From contig CAJUCI010000033.1 of the NCBI GenBank assembly GCA_910584825.1, positions 1 to 25,705 of the forward strand: 25,705 nucleotides of DNA, read 5' to 3'. Each line of letters starts with the position of its first letter. The stretch's first letter is position 1. The translations under genes were made by a program, and so were the position numbers. The stretch is from an uncultured Duncaniella sp. GTDB taxonomy: Bacteria > Bacteroidota > Bacteroidia > Bacteroidales > Muribaculaceae. The notes beneath the pieces were generated by a model, which was not told the DNA's origin, ran no database searches, and saw only the letters and a list, made by a program, of their open reading frames with translations. Shown piece after piece: positions 7,708-14,167 of this stretch.

Positions 7708-9288
7708 ATGAATAAAGTCCTGCTTGTAATAGCCACGCTGCTCGTATGCCGCTTCGGGGCATCGGCACAATGGGTGCCTGACCTCGGCAACGGCACTTAC
7801 AAGAATCCCGTAATCCATGCCGACTATTCCGACCCCGATGTCATCCGCACCGGCGATGACTACTGGATGGTGGCGTCGAGTTTCACATGCTTTCCGGGCA
7901 TTCCCGTGCTCCATTCACGCGACATGGTCAACTGGGAGATTGTCAACCATGTGTACCCCCGTCTGCCGCTCGGCAAATATGACCGCCCCGTACACGGCGA
8001 GGGGTCGTGGGCTCCGGCAATACGCTATCATGACGGCATGTACTACGTGTATTTCTGCACGCCGTATGACGGACTCTTCGTGGCCCGCGCCACTGACCCG
8101 CGCGGCCAGTGGGAGCTGACCCAAATGCTCGAAGTGGCCAAGTGGGAAGACCCGTGTCCGTTCTGGGATGACAACGGTGAGGCTTATCTCGTACACAGCA
8201 TCCACCGCGGAGGACCGGCCATAATCCACCGCATGAGCCGGGACGGACTGCGGCTGCTCGACAACGGCACGGTAGTGTATCACGACGAAAAGACCAATCC
8301 GATACTCGAGGGGATGAAGATGCACAAGCGCGACGGATGGTATTACATCTTCGCCCCGGCCGGAGGGGTATCGACCGGGTGGCAGACCGTACTGCGCTCA
8401 CGCAACCTTTATGGCCCCTACGAGGCGCGACGCGTGATGGAGGCCGGCGACAACGGCATCAACGGCCCGCACCAGGGGGCACTCATTGACACTCCAGACG
8501 GAAAGGAATGGTGGTTCATGAATTTTCAGTCGAAAGGGATACACGGACGCGTCACCCATCTCCAACCTGCGCGCTGGAGCGACGACGGATGGATAGTGAT
8601 AGGCGACGACCCTGACGGCGACGGCATCGGCAACCCGGTGCTGACCCACCGCAAGCCCGCAATCCCCGGCAAGCATGAAATCAAAATCCCGCAGACGTCC
8701 GACGAGTTTGATTCCCCACGCCCAGGCCTGCAGTGGCAATGGCAGTCACATCCGCGCGACGAATGGTATTCGCTCACTTCCCGCCCCGGCTTCATGCGGC
8801 TCAATGCCGTAAGCTGTCCGTCAGAGCATGGCAACCTGTATTTCGCGGGCAACCTGTATCTTCAGAAACTTCCCGCCCCGACATTCACCGCCACAACCCT
8901 TGTCGAGGCCGGCTTCTCGGTCAGCGGCGAGCGTGCCGGACTCATCATGATGGGCAATGCCTACTCCTACATCGCCGTTATCCGCGGCGACGAGGGCTAT
9001 CGCATAGCCGTGGTCACAGGCAAGAATGACAAGTATGCCGTAACCCCCAAGGAACTGACCTCGGTAGCGATAAACGTCCCGAAGGCGTGGCTTAGGGTGA
9101 GCCTCGACAATGACACCGAATGTCACTATTCCTACAGCCTCGACGGCAAAGACTTCACCCCACTCGGCCCGGCATGCACAGTGACACCCGGCACATGGAT
9201 TGGAGCCAAGACGGGTATCTTCTGCTCCTCGCCCAATGTGGTACCCTCGTCAGGCTATGCTGACTTTGACTGGTTCAGGATAGAATAG
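7708..9288 (+). CDS. Secreted GH43 glycosidase (xylosidase/arabinofuranosidase type)
   Basis: This 526-residue protein has a Sec signal peptide (about 1-20, ending ASA-QW). The five-bladed propeller of glycoside hydrolase family 43 spans about 30-320. The three catalytic acids are visible: base D42 in DYSDPDV, pKa-tuning D148 in WEDPCPFWDDNG, and acid E201 in LEGMKMHKRDGWYY. A beta-sandwich domain resembling the GH43 C-terminal xylosidase domain follows (about 335-526). It probably releases xylose or arabinose from plant glycans in the periplasm. No SusC/SusD pair, sensor or other glycosidase flanks it, so it is an orphan rather than part of a visible polysaccharide utilisation locus. The exact linkage cut cannot be told from sequence. 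Confidence 0.92.
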   Translation: MNKVLLVIATLLVCRFGASAQWVPDLGNGTYKNPVIHADYSDPDVIRTGDDYWMVASSFTCFPGIPVLHSRDMVNWEIVNHVYPRLPLGKYDRPVHGEGSWAPAIRYHDGMYYVYFCTPYDGLFVARATDPRGQWELTQMLEVAKWEDPCPFWDDNGEAYLVHSIHRGGPAIIHRMSRDGLRLLDNGTVVYHDEKTNPILEGMKMHKRDGWYYIFAPAGGVSTGWQTVLRSRNLYGPYEARRVMEAGDNGINGPHQGALIDTPDGKEWWFMNFQSKGIHGRVTHLQPARWSDDGWIVIGDDPDGDGIGNPVLTHRKPAIPGKHEIKIPQTSDEFDSPRPGLQWQWQSHPRDEWYSLTSRPGFMRLNAVSCPSEHGNLYFAGNLYLQKLPAPTFTATTLVEAGFSVSGERAGLIMMGNAYSYIAVIRGDEGYRIAVVTGKNDKYAVTPKELTSVAINVPKAWLRVSLDNDTECHYSYSLDGKDFTPLGPACTVTPGTWIGAKTGIFCSSPNVVPSSGYADFDWFRIE

Positions 9289-9370
9289 TCTCCAACCCCG
9301 ACACAAATCTATTTTTAGAGATTTTTTTAGATTCTATCATATTTAGCGACAGTATTAATCGTAAATGTCG

Positions 9371-9378
9371 TATATTTG
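9371..9378 (+). promoter_or_regulatory. -7 box for the aminopeptidase P gene
   Basis: TATATTTG fits TAnnTTTG, 25 bp before the ATG at 9404. No clear -33 TTG. It sits in a 115-bp AT-rich gap after the GH43 gene. Confidence 0.4.
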
Positions 9379-9403
9379 AGCCATAATTATAATCTCAGAC
9401 AAC

Positions 9404-10777
9404 ATGTTCAGCAAAGACACATACATAGCCCGCAGGGAAGGGCTTAAAAAGAGCGTCGGGAGCGGTCTGCTCCTGTTTCTCGGCAACGACGAGGTAGGAC
9501 GCAATTTCGAGGACAACTATTACCGCTATCGTCAGGACTCCTCGTTTCTCTACTATTTCGGCCAGCCCTACGCTGGACTCAATGCCGTAATCGACATCGA
9601 CAACAACCGCGAAATCATCTTCGGCGACGAGTTGTCAATCGACCACATCGTGTGGATGGGCACCCAGCCTACCCTTCACGAGAAAGCCCACGGCGTAGGC
9701 ATCGACACCACTCTGCCCTCAGCCGACCTGCGCAAATATCTTGACGCGGCCCGTGCCGCCGGACAGCGCATACACACGCTCCCCACCTACCGCCCCGAGC
9801 ATCAGCTCAAGCTGTGGCGTCTGCTTGACATCCTCCCGGGCACCGACACCCCGTCGGTCGACTTCATCCGTGCCATCGTCAATCAGCGCAACTACAAGTC
9901 AGCCGAAGAGGTCGAGGAGATAGAGCGCGCCTGCAACGTCACCGCCGATATGCACATCGAGGCCATCCGCTGCACCCGCCCCGGCATGAAGGAATATGAG
10001 GTAGTGGCCCGCCTCGAGGAGGTCGCCGCCGCCAATGACTGCACCCTCTCGTTCGGCACAATCGCCACCATCAACGGCCAGACACTCCATAACCCGTGCC
10101 ATTCCAACACCATCGGCCCGGAGGATATGCTGCTCGTTGATGCAGGAGCCGAGACACCGATGGGATATTCCGGCGACATGTCATCGACGGTATGCGCGGG
10201 CAAGAAGTTCACACCGCGTCAGAAGATGGTCTATGACATCCAGGTGGCCTCGCACCGCGCCGCCGTCGAGATGCTTCGCCCCGGCGTGAAGTTTCTCGAC
10301 TGCTACGAAAAGTCAGCCGAGGTCATATGTCAGGGCATGAAGGACCTCGGCATAATGAAAGGCGACCCCGTCGAGGCAGTAAAGGCAGGGGCACACGCCA
10401 TGTTCTTTCCCTGCGGACTCGGCCACATGATGGGACTTGACGACCACGACATGGAAAATCTCGGCGAGGTATATGTGGGATATGACGGCAAACCCAAGAG
10501 CACACAGTTCGGACGCAAGTCACTGCGCCTGGCGCGAGAGCTGGAGCCGGGATTTGTACTCACCATCGAGCCGGGCGTCTACTTCATCCCCGAGCTAATC
10601 GACTATTGGGGAGCCGAAGGCCGCTTCAAGGAGTTCATCAATTATGACGAGCTAAACAAGTGGCGCGACTTCGGAGGCATCCGCAACGAGGAAGACTACC
10701 TGATAACCCCCGACGGCGCACGCATGCTCGGCAAAAAAATCCCCCTCACCACCGAGGAGGTCGAGGCGATGCGATAG
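9404..10777 (+). CDS. pepP: Xaa-Pro aminopeptidase (M24B)
   Basis: This 457-residue cytoplasmic metallopeptidase removes N-terminal residues that precede proline. An aminopeptidase P N-terminal domain (about 1-150, with EDNYYRYRQDSSFLYYFG) is followed by the pita-bread M24 domain (about 170-445). All five dimetal ligands are in place: D246 (LLVDAGAE), D258 (YSGDMSS), H341 (GLGHMMGLDDHD), E389 (TIEPGVYF) and E429 (GGIRNEEDYLIT). Length fits E. coli PepP. It is a single gene closed by a strong hairpin terminator 31 bp after the stop. It fits with the other proline- and dipeptide-handling peptidases in the window, though it is not linked to them by operon. Confidence 0.95.
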   Translation: MFSKDTYIARREGLKKSVGSGLLLFLGNDEVGRNFEDNYYRYRQDSSFLYYFGQPYAGLNAVIDIDNNREIIFGDELSIDHIVWMGTQPTLHEKAHGVGIDTTLPSADLRKYLDAARAAGQRIHTLPTYRPEHQLKLWRLLDILPGTDTPSVDFIRAIVNQRNYKSAEEVEEIERACNVTADMHIEAIRCTRPGMKEYEVVARLEEVAAANDCTLSFGTIATINGQTLHNPCHSNTIGPEDMLLVDAGAETPMGYSGDMSSTVCAGKKFTPRQKMVYDIQVASHRAAVEMLRPGVKFLDCYEKSAEVICQGMKDLGIMKGDPVEAVKAGAHAMFFPCGLGHMMGLDDHDMENLGEVYVGYDGKPKSTQFGRKSLRLARELEPGFVLTIEPGVYFIPELIDYWGAEGRFKEFINYDELNKWRDFGGIRNEEDYLITPDGARMLGKKIPLTTEEVEAMR

Positions 10778-10808
10778 GCATTCGTTGATTCTGATACAAC
10801 CCAAATAA

Positions 10809-10850
10809 AAAACGGCCATTTATCTGTCACTTAAGATAAATGGCCGTTTT
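10809..10850. terminator. Bidirectional terminator between pepP and tRNA-Arg
   Basis: A 17-bp perfect stem (10809-10825 with 10834-10850) has an 8-nt loop GTCACTTA, with AAAA on one flank and TTTT on the other. It ends pepP on the plus strand. On the minus strand it comes 7 nt after the 3' end of the tRNA gene, so it probably terminates both convergent transcripts. Confidence 0.8.
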
Positions 10851-10856
10851 GCGTTG

Positions 10857-10928
10857 TATTCCCGTAGGGAGTCGAACCCTAATCGTCGGAACCGGAATCC
10901 GATATTCTATCCATTGAACTACGGGAAC
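10857..10928 (-). tRNA. tRNA-Arg (anticodon CCG)
   Basis: The minus strand folds into a complete cloverleaf. The acceptor stem is GTTCCCG/CGGGAAT with a G-T pair at the top, followed by T8-A9. The D arm is GTTC/GAAT. The anticodon stem TCGGA/TCCGA closes the loop TTCCGGT with anticodon CCG, reading codon CGG. A 4-nt variable loop is followed by the T arm TAGGG-TTCGACT-CCCTA, with discriminator A. The CCA end is not encoded (CAA follows). A promoter lies about 31 nt upstream and a bidirectional terminator immediately downstream. Confidence 0.93.
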
Positions 10929-10965
10929 GGTCGATAGCTATTTCTAAAATAGTGTTTGCGAGATG

Positions 10966-10996
10966 CAAAGTTAAGATATATTTTGTATTTTTGCAA
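10966..10996 (-). promoter_or_regulatory. Promoter of tRNA-Arg
   Basis: On the minus strand TTG (10994-10996) is followed after exactly 20 nt by TAACTTTG (10966-10973), a very good Bacteroidota promoter. The start would be near 10959, about 30 nt before the mature 5' end. Its -33 element overlaps the -7 box of the divergent ung gene. Confidence 0.65.
10986..10993 (+). promoter_or_regulatory. -7 box for ung
   Basis: TATTTTTG fits TAnnTTTG, 24 bp before the ATG at 11018. A TTTG at 10955-10958 is too far (27 bp) to be an ideal -33. It abuts the -33 TTG of the tRNA promoter on the other strand. Confidence 0.4.
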
Positions 10997-11017
10997 GAAA
11001 AAAGAATCAACACAGTT

Positions 11018-11680
11018 ATGAACGTGAGGATAGAGCCTTCGTGGCACAACGCGCTCGCCGCCGAGTGGGACAAGGAATATTTCGCCCGGCTCACCGATTT
11101 TGTGAGGAGCGAATACGGCTCGGCCACTGTCTACCCGCCTGCCGGAAAGATTTTTGCAGCATTCGACGCCTGTCCGTTCGAGGATGTCAAGGTGGTGATA
11201 CTCGGCCAGGACCCCTATCACGGCTTCGGCCAGGCCAACGGTCTAAGCTTCTCGGTAAATCCGGGGGTGGAGATTCCACGTTCGCTCCAAAACATATATA
11301 AGGAACTCGAGTCAGACCTCGGCATCACTCCCCCACCCTCGGGCGACCTGAGCCGCTGGGCCAAACAGGGGGTGCTTCTGCTCAACGCCACGCTCACCGT
11401 GCGGGCCGGTAGTGCAGGCTCGCATCAGGGGCACGGCTGGGAGGAGTTTACCGATGCCGCCGTGCGCCGTCTTGCCGAAGAGCGTGAGGGGCTGGTGTTC
11501 ATACTGTGGGGAGCATACGCGCAGCGCAAAGGCGCGTTCATCAACCGTATGCGCCATTGCGTCATCGAGTCGCCCCACCCTTCACCCCTGAGCGCGTCGC
11601 GCGGATTTTTCGGGAGTCGACCCTTCTCCAGGGCTAACGCCTATCTCACCGCCCGCGGCATGACGCCTATCGAGTGGTAG
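11018..11680 (+). CDS. ung: Uracil-DNA glycosylase, family 1
   Basis: This 220-residue enzyme removes uracil from DNA and starts base-excision repair. Motif A GQDPYHGFGQANGLSFSV (64-81) contains the water-activating D65 and the uracil-pocket tyrosine. LLNATLTV (121-128) is the conserved asparagine strand and LWGAYAQRKG follows. The DNA-intercalating loop ESPHPSPLSASRGFFGSRPF has H187. All catalytic residues are intact and length is normal. I use the ATG at 11018. A longer reading from a GTG at 10952 would add 22 residues unlike the family and begins upstream of the likely promoter. The next gene starts 24 bp after the stop, so the two may be co-transcribed. Confidence 0.96.
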   Translation: MNVRIEPSWHNALAAEWDKEYFARLTDFVRSEYGSATVYPPAGKIFAAFDACPFEDVKVVILGQDPYHGFGQANGLSFSVNPGVEIPRSLQNIYKELESDLGITPPPSGDLSRWAKQGVLLLNATLTVRAGSAGSHQGHGWEEFTDAAVRRLAEEREGLVFILWGAYAQRKGAFINRMRHCVIESPHPSPLSASRGFFGSRPFSRANAYLTARGMTPIEW

Positions 11681-11704
11681 AAATCTAAAAAAAATAATTA
11701 TACG

Positions 11705-12103
11705 ATGAATATGAAATATACTCTCAACGAGCGCGTGGAGCGAGCCAAAGAGCTGCGCGCGCAAGGATATAACTGCTCGCAGTGTGTCGTCATGGCTTTT
11801 GACGATGTGATTGACGGCGACATGTCGATGCTCGTGCGGGTGGCCCACGGATTCGGCTCGGGCATGGGCGCGAGCGGCGACGTGTGCGGGGCCATCTCGG
11901 GCACCACTATGGTGCTCGGACTTGTGCATGACAACGAGCCGCGCCCCCAACTCTATAGCCGTGTGCGCGAGGCCAGGGCCGATTTCGTCAACCTCGAGGG
12001 CTACAGCGACTGCCGCGACCTGAAAAAGGAGGGGCGCAAACCGTGCCTCGAACTCATCACCGACGCCGTGGCACTTCTGCACAAAAGGCTTGAGAATGCT
12101 TAG
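11705..12103 (+). CDS. C_GCAxxG_C_C family putative redox protein
   Basis: This 132-residue soluble protein of the C_GCAxxG_C_C family has cysteines C24 and C27 (NCSQC), C61 in the DVCGAISG signature, C103 and C114. Glycine-rich GFGSGMGASGDVCGA matches the family core. The pattern suggests a metal- or redox-active helical protein. No member function is firmly known to me, so the role stays open. It lies 24 bp after ung and its last 8 bp overlap the DUF5103 gene, so it is probably translated together with that gene. A second ATG two codons downstream (11711) is an equally possible start. Confidence 0.85.
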   Translation: MNMKYTLNERVERAKELRAQGYNCSQCVVMAFDDVIDGDMSMLVRVAHGFGSGMGASGDVCGAISGTTMVLGLVHDNEPRPQLYSRVREARADFVNLEGYSDCRDLKKEGRKPCLELITDAVALLHKRLENA

Positions 12104-13355
12104 GCCGCTTGCCGTCATATTGTCAATAATCACATTCCTGACCTGTCAGGCCGAGGTTGACACGCGCCAAGGGTGCCTGTCATCGTCATTCAAGACACTT
12201 CAGGTGCAATATGACGGCGACATGTTTGCCCCGCCGGTAATCAACCTCAACAATCCGGGCGAACGGATAGTCATATCGTTTGACGAGCTTGCCGACGACC
12301 GCCGCTATCTGCGCTACTCGCTCGTGCACTGCGATGCGTCATGGCAACCCGAGGAGCTGGTCGACTCGGAGTTTCTCGACAGCTTCAATGAGGGGACGGT
12401 CGAGGATTACGATTACTCACAGGCGACCGTAGTACACTATGTGCACTACACCATCACGCTGCCCAACGAGCAGGTGCGCATCACCCAGCCCGGCAATTAT
12501 CTGGTAAAGGTGTATGACGAGAATGAGCCTGACGTGACACTGGTGCAGGCGCGCTTCGGCGTGTGCGACTTCTCGGCCCGGGTGGGTGCAGCCGTAAGCT
12601 CGCGCACCGACATCGACGCCAACGAGTCGCACCAGCAGGTGAGCGTCACAGTCGACACCCGCGAACTTGGGATGGACGACCCGTTCAATGACCTGCGCAT
12701 AGTCGTCAGCCAAAACGGCCGCCCCGACAACGAGGTGACACTCACCACACCGCAACGCATCCACGGCAAGCAGGTCATCTACGAGCATCTGCGCCCGCTG
12801 ATATTCAATGCCGGCAACGAGTACCGACGCTTCGAGACCTCATCGGTCAACTATCCCGGCCTGGGGATAGAGCGTATGATTCACGACGCGCCGGTCTATA
12901 ACGCCGTGCTTTACACCGACACGCCCCGCTCCGGCCAAAGCTATCTCTACGACAGCACTCAGCAGGGACGCTACCTGGTGAGAGACGTGGACACATCTGA
13001 CAGCGACACCGAGGCCGACTATGTGCTCACGCATTTTACCCTGCAGATGCCCCCGATAGCAGGAGCCGACATATTCATTGACGGCGACCTGACCGACCGA
13101 CGCTTCACCCCCGCGTCACACATGGTCTACAACCACGCCACGGGGTGCTACGAACAGTCGATGCTGCTCAAGCAGGGGGCCTACAACTATCAGTATCTCG
13201 CCGTGCCCAACGGCAGCGGGCGCGGGTACACATCGCCGGTGGAGGGTGACAAGTATCAGACAGTCAACGAGTACACCGTCAGAGTCTACCACAGGCCCAA
13301 GGGCACACGATTTGACCGGCTCGTAGGCATCACCACCGTCAAGGCCGGAATCTGA
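12096..13355 (+). CDS. DUF5103 protein (T9SS plug-type)
   Basis: This 419-residue protein has an N-terminal signal peptide (MLRPLAVILSIITFLTCQA). Beta-rich DUF5103 features include the opening IKTLQV-like strand (FKTLQVQYDGD), a conserved GERIVISFDELADDRRYLRYSLVHCDASW (quoted here only as a region, about residues 50-80), and an Ig- or CBM-like end with YNYQYL. In Flavobacterium a DUF5103 homologue plugs the SprA translocon of the type IX secretion system (family knowledge). Whether this organism has that system is not visible here. The ATG at 12096 lies inside the previous gene (8-bp overlap). The likely location is periplasm or outer membrane. Confidence 0.85.
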   Translation: MLRPLAVILSIITFLTCQAEVDTRQGCLSSSFKTLQVQYDGDMFAPPVINLNNPGERIVISFDELADDRRYLRYSLVHCDASWQPEELVDSEFLDSFNEGTVEDYDYSQATVVHYVHYTITLPNEQVRITQPGNYLVKVYDENEPDVTLVQARFGVCDFSARVGAAVSSRTDIDANESHQQVSVTVDTRELGMDDPFNDLRIVVSQNGRPDNEVTLTTPQRIHGKQVIYEHLRPLIFNAGNEYRRFETSSVNYPGLGIERMIHDAPVYNAVLYTDTPRSGQSYLYDSTQQGRYLVRDVDTSDSDTEADYVLTHFTLQMPPIAGADIFIDGDLTDRRFTPASHMVYNHATGCYEQSMLLKQGAYNYQYLAVPNGSGRGYTSPVEGDKYQTVNEYTVRVYHRPKGTRFDRLVGITTVKAGI

Positions 13356-13395
13356 GCAATCCCACCCCGGCCGACAAACTATTTTTTAGGAACTT

Positions 13396-14019
13396 ATGCA
13401 AGAAACATCTGAAGAAATCATGCTGCAAATACAGGACACACTCGTTTCGCTCGACCTTGCGGAACAATTCTTCTGCTGTGACATCGACGCATGTCTCGGC
13501 GAATGCTGCATAGAGGGGGACGCGGGCGCACCGCTTACCGAGGCCGAACGCGACGAGATAGACCGTCTGCTCCCCGCGTTTGAGGACAAACTTCTCCCCT
13601 CGGCCCGCGAACGCATCGCCGAGGCCGGCACGAGCTATCTCGACCCCGACGGCGACCTTGTGACGCAGATTGTGGAGGGGCGCAACTGCATCTACACATG
13701 CTATGTCCCCGGCGGAGTGTGCCAATGCGCCATCGAATGCGCCTACAACGAGGGTAAGACCGGCAAGTTCCGCAAACCGTCGTCATGCGCGCTCTATCCC
13801 GTCCGACTCACCGAATACCCCACCTTCACAGCCGTCAACTATCACCGCTGGAAGATATGCAAGGCCGCCGAGAAGAAAGGCCGCGAGTTAGGCATAAGGC
13901 TCTATCAGTTCCTCAAAGGCCCCCTCACCGACCGTTTCGGCAAGGAATGGTATGACGAACTGTGCGAAGCCTGCGAGGCTTATCTTGAGGAATACGGTAG
14001 CTCAGAGTCGATAAAGTAA
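13396..14019 (+). CDS. DUF3109 family cysteine-rich protein
   Basis: This 207-residue protein has the DUF3109 signature LQIQDTLVSLDL followed by FFCCDIDACLGECCIEGDAG. Further cysteine clusters lie at NCIYTCYVPGGVCQCAIEC and SSCALYPVRL, and a late C-x-x-C pair is in LCEACEAYL. It resembles YkgJ-type Zn/Fe-binding proteins, and metal binding is likely. The physiological role is unknown. Most relatives begin at the second methionine (13420, MLQIQDTL), so the first eight residues may not be real. It lies 40 bp after the DUF5103 gene and is probably in the same transcript. A strong hairpin follows its stop. Confidence 0.88.
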   Translation: MQETSEEIMLQIQDTLVSLDLAEQFFCCDIDACLGECCIEGDAGAPLTEAERDEIDRLLPAFEDKLLPSARERIAEAGTSYLDPDGDLVTQIVEGRNCIYTCYVPGGVCQCAIECAYNEGKTGKFRKPSSCALYPVRLTEYPTFTAVNYHRWKICKAAEKKGRELGIRLYQFLKGPLTDRFGKEWYDELCEACEAYLEEYGSSESIK

Positions 14020-14020
14020 T

Positions 14021-14070
14021 GAGTTTATAAAGTTAAGATGGCTTAGGTGTTTAGGAGTTTACAAAGTTAA
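14021..14070. repeat. 16-bp direct repeat GAGTTTANAAAGTTAA (two copies)
   Basis: Copies at 14021-14036 and 14055-14070 differ at one base (T/C). A shorter AAAGTTAAGAT copy also occurs at 14029-14039 and again at 14080-14090, where it forms part of the stem of the adjacent hairpin. The unit resembles a spreading extragenic repeat. Confidence 0.6.
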
Positions 14071-14077
14071 ATAAGTA

Positions 14078-14138
14078 AGAAAGTTAAGATAATAGCCCGG
14101 TGGATACGATTCCCACCGGGCTATTATCTTAACTTTCT
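14078..14138. terminator. 26-bp hairpin between convergent genes
   Basis: A perfect 26-bp stem (14078-14103 with 14113-14138) has a 9-nt loop ATACGATTC. The core is GATAATAGCCCGGTGG. It lies between the converging DUF3109 and M3 peptidase genes and can end both transcripts. The AAAGTTAA arms and the unusual stem length suggest an extragenic repeat family doing this job. Confidence 0.7.
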
Positions 14139-14167
14139 AAACTTTTTACTTTATCTACTATAGTGAA

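Noticed and set aside
9305..9328. AAATCT/AGATTT stem followed by T-run after the GH43 gene
   Set aside because: Only 6 A/T-rich pairs; may help termination but is too weak to call.
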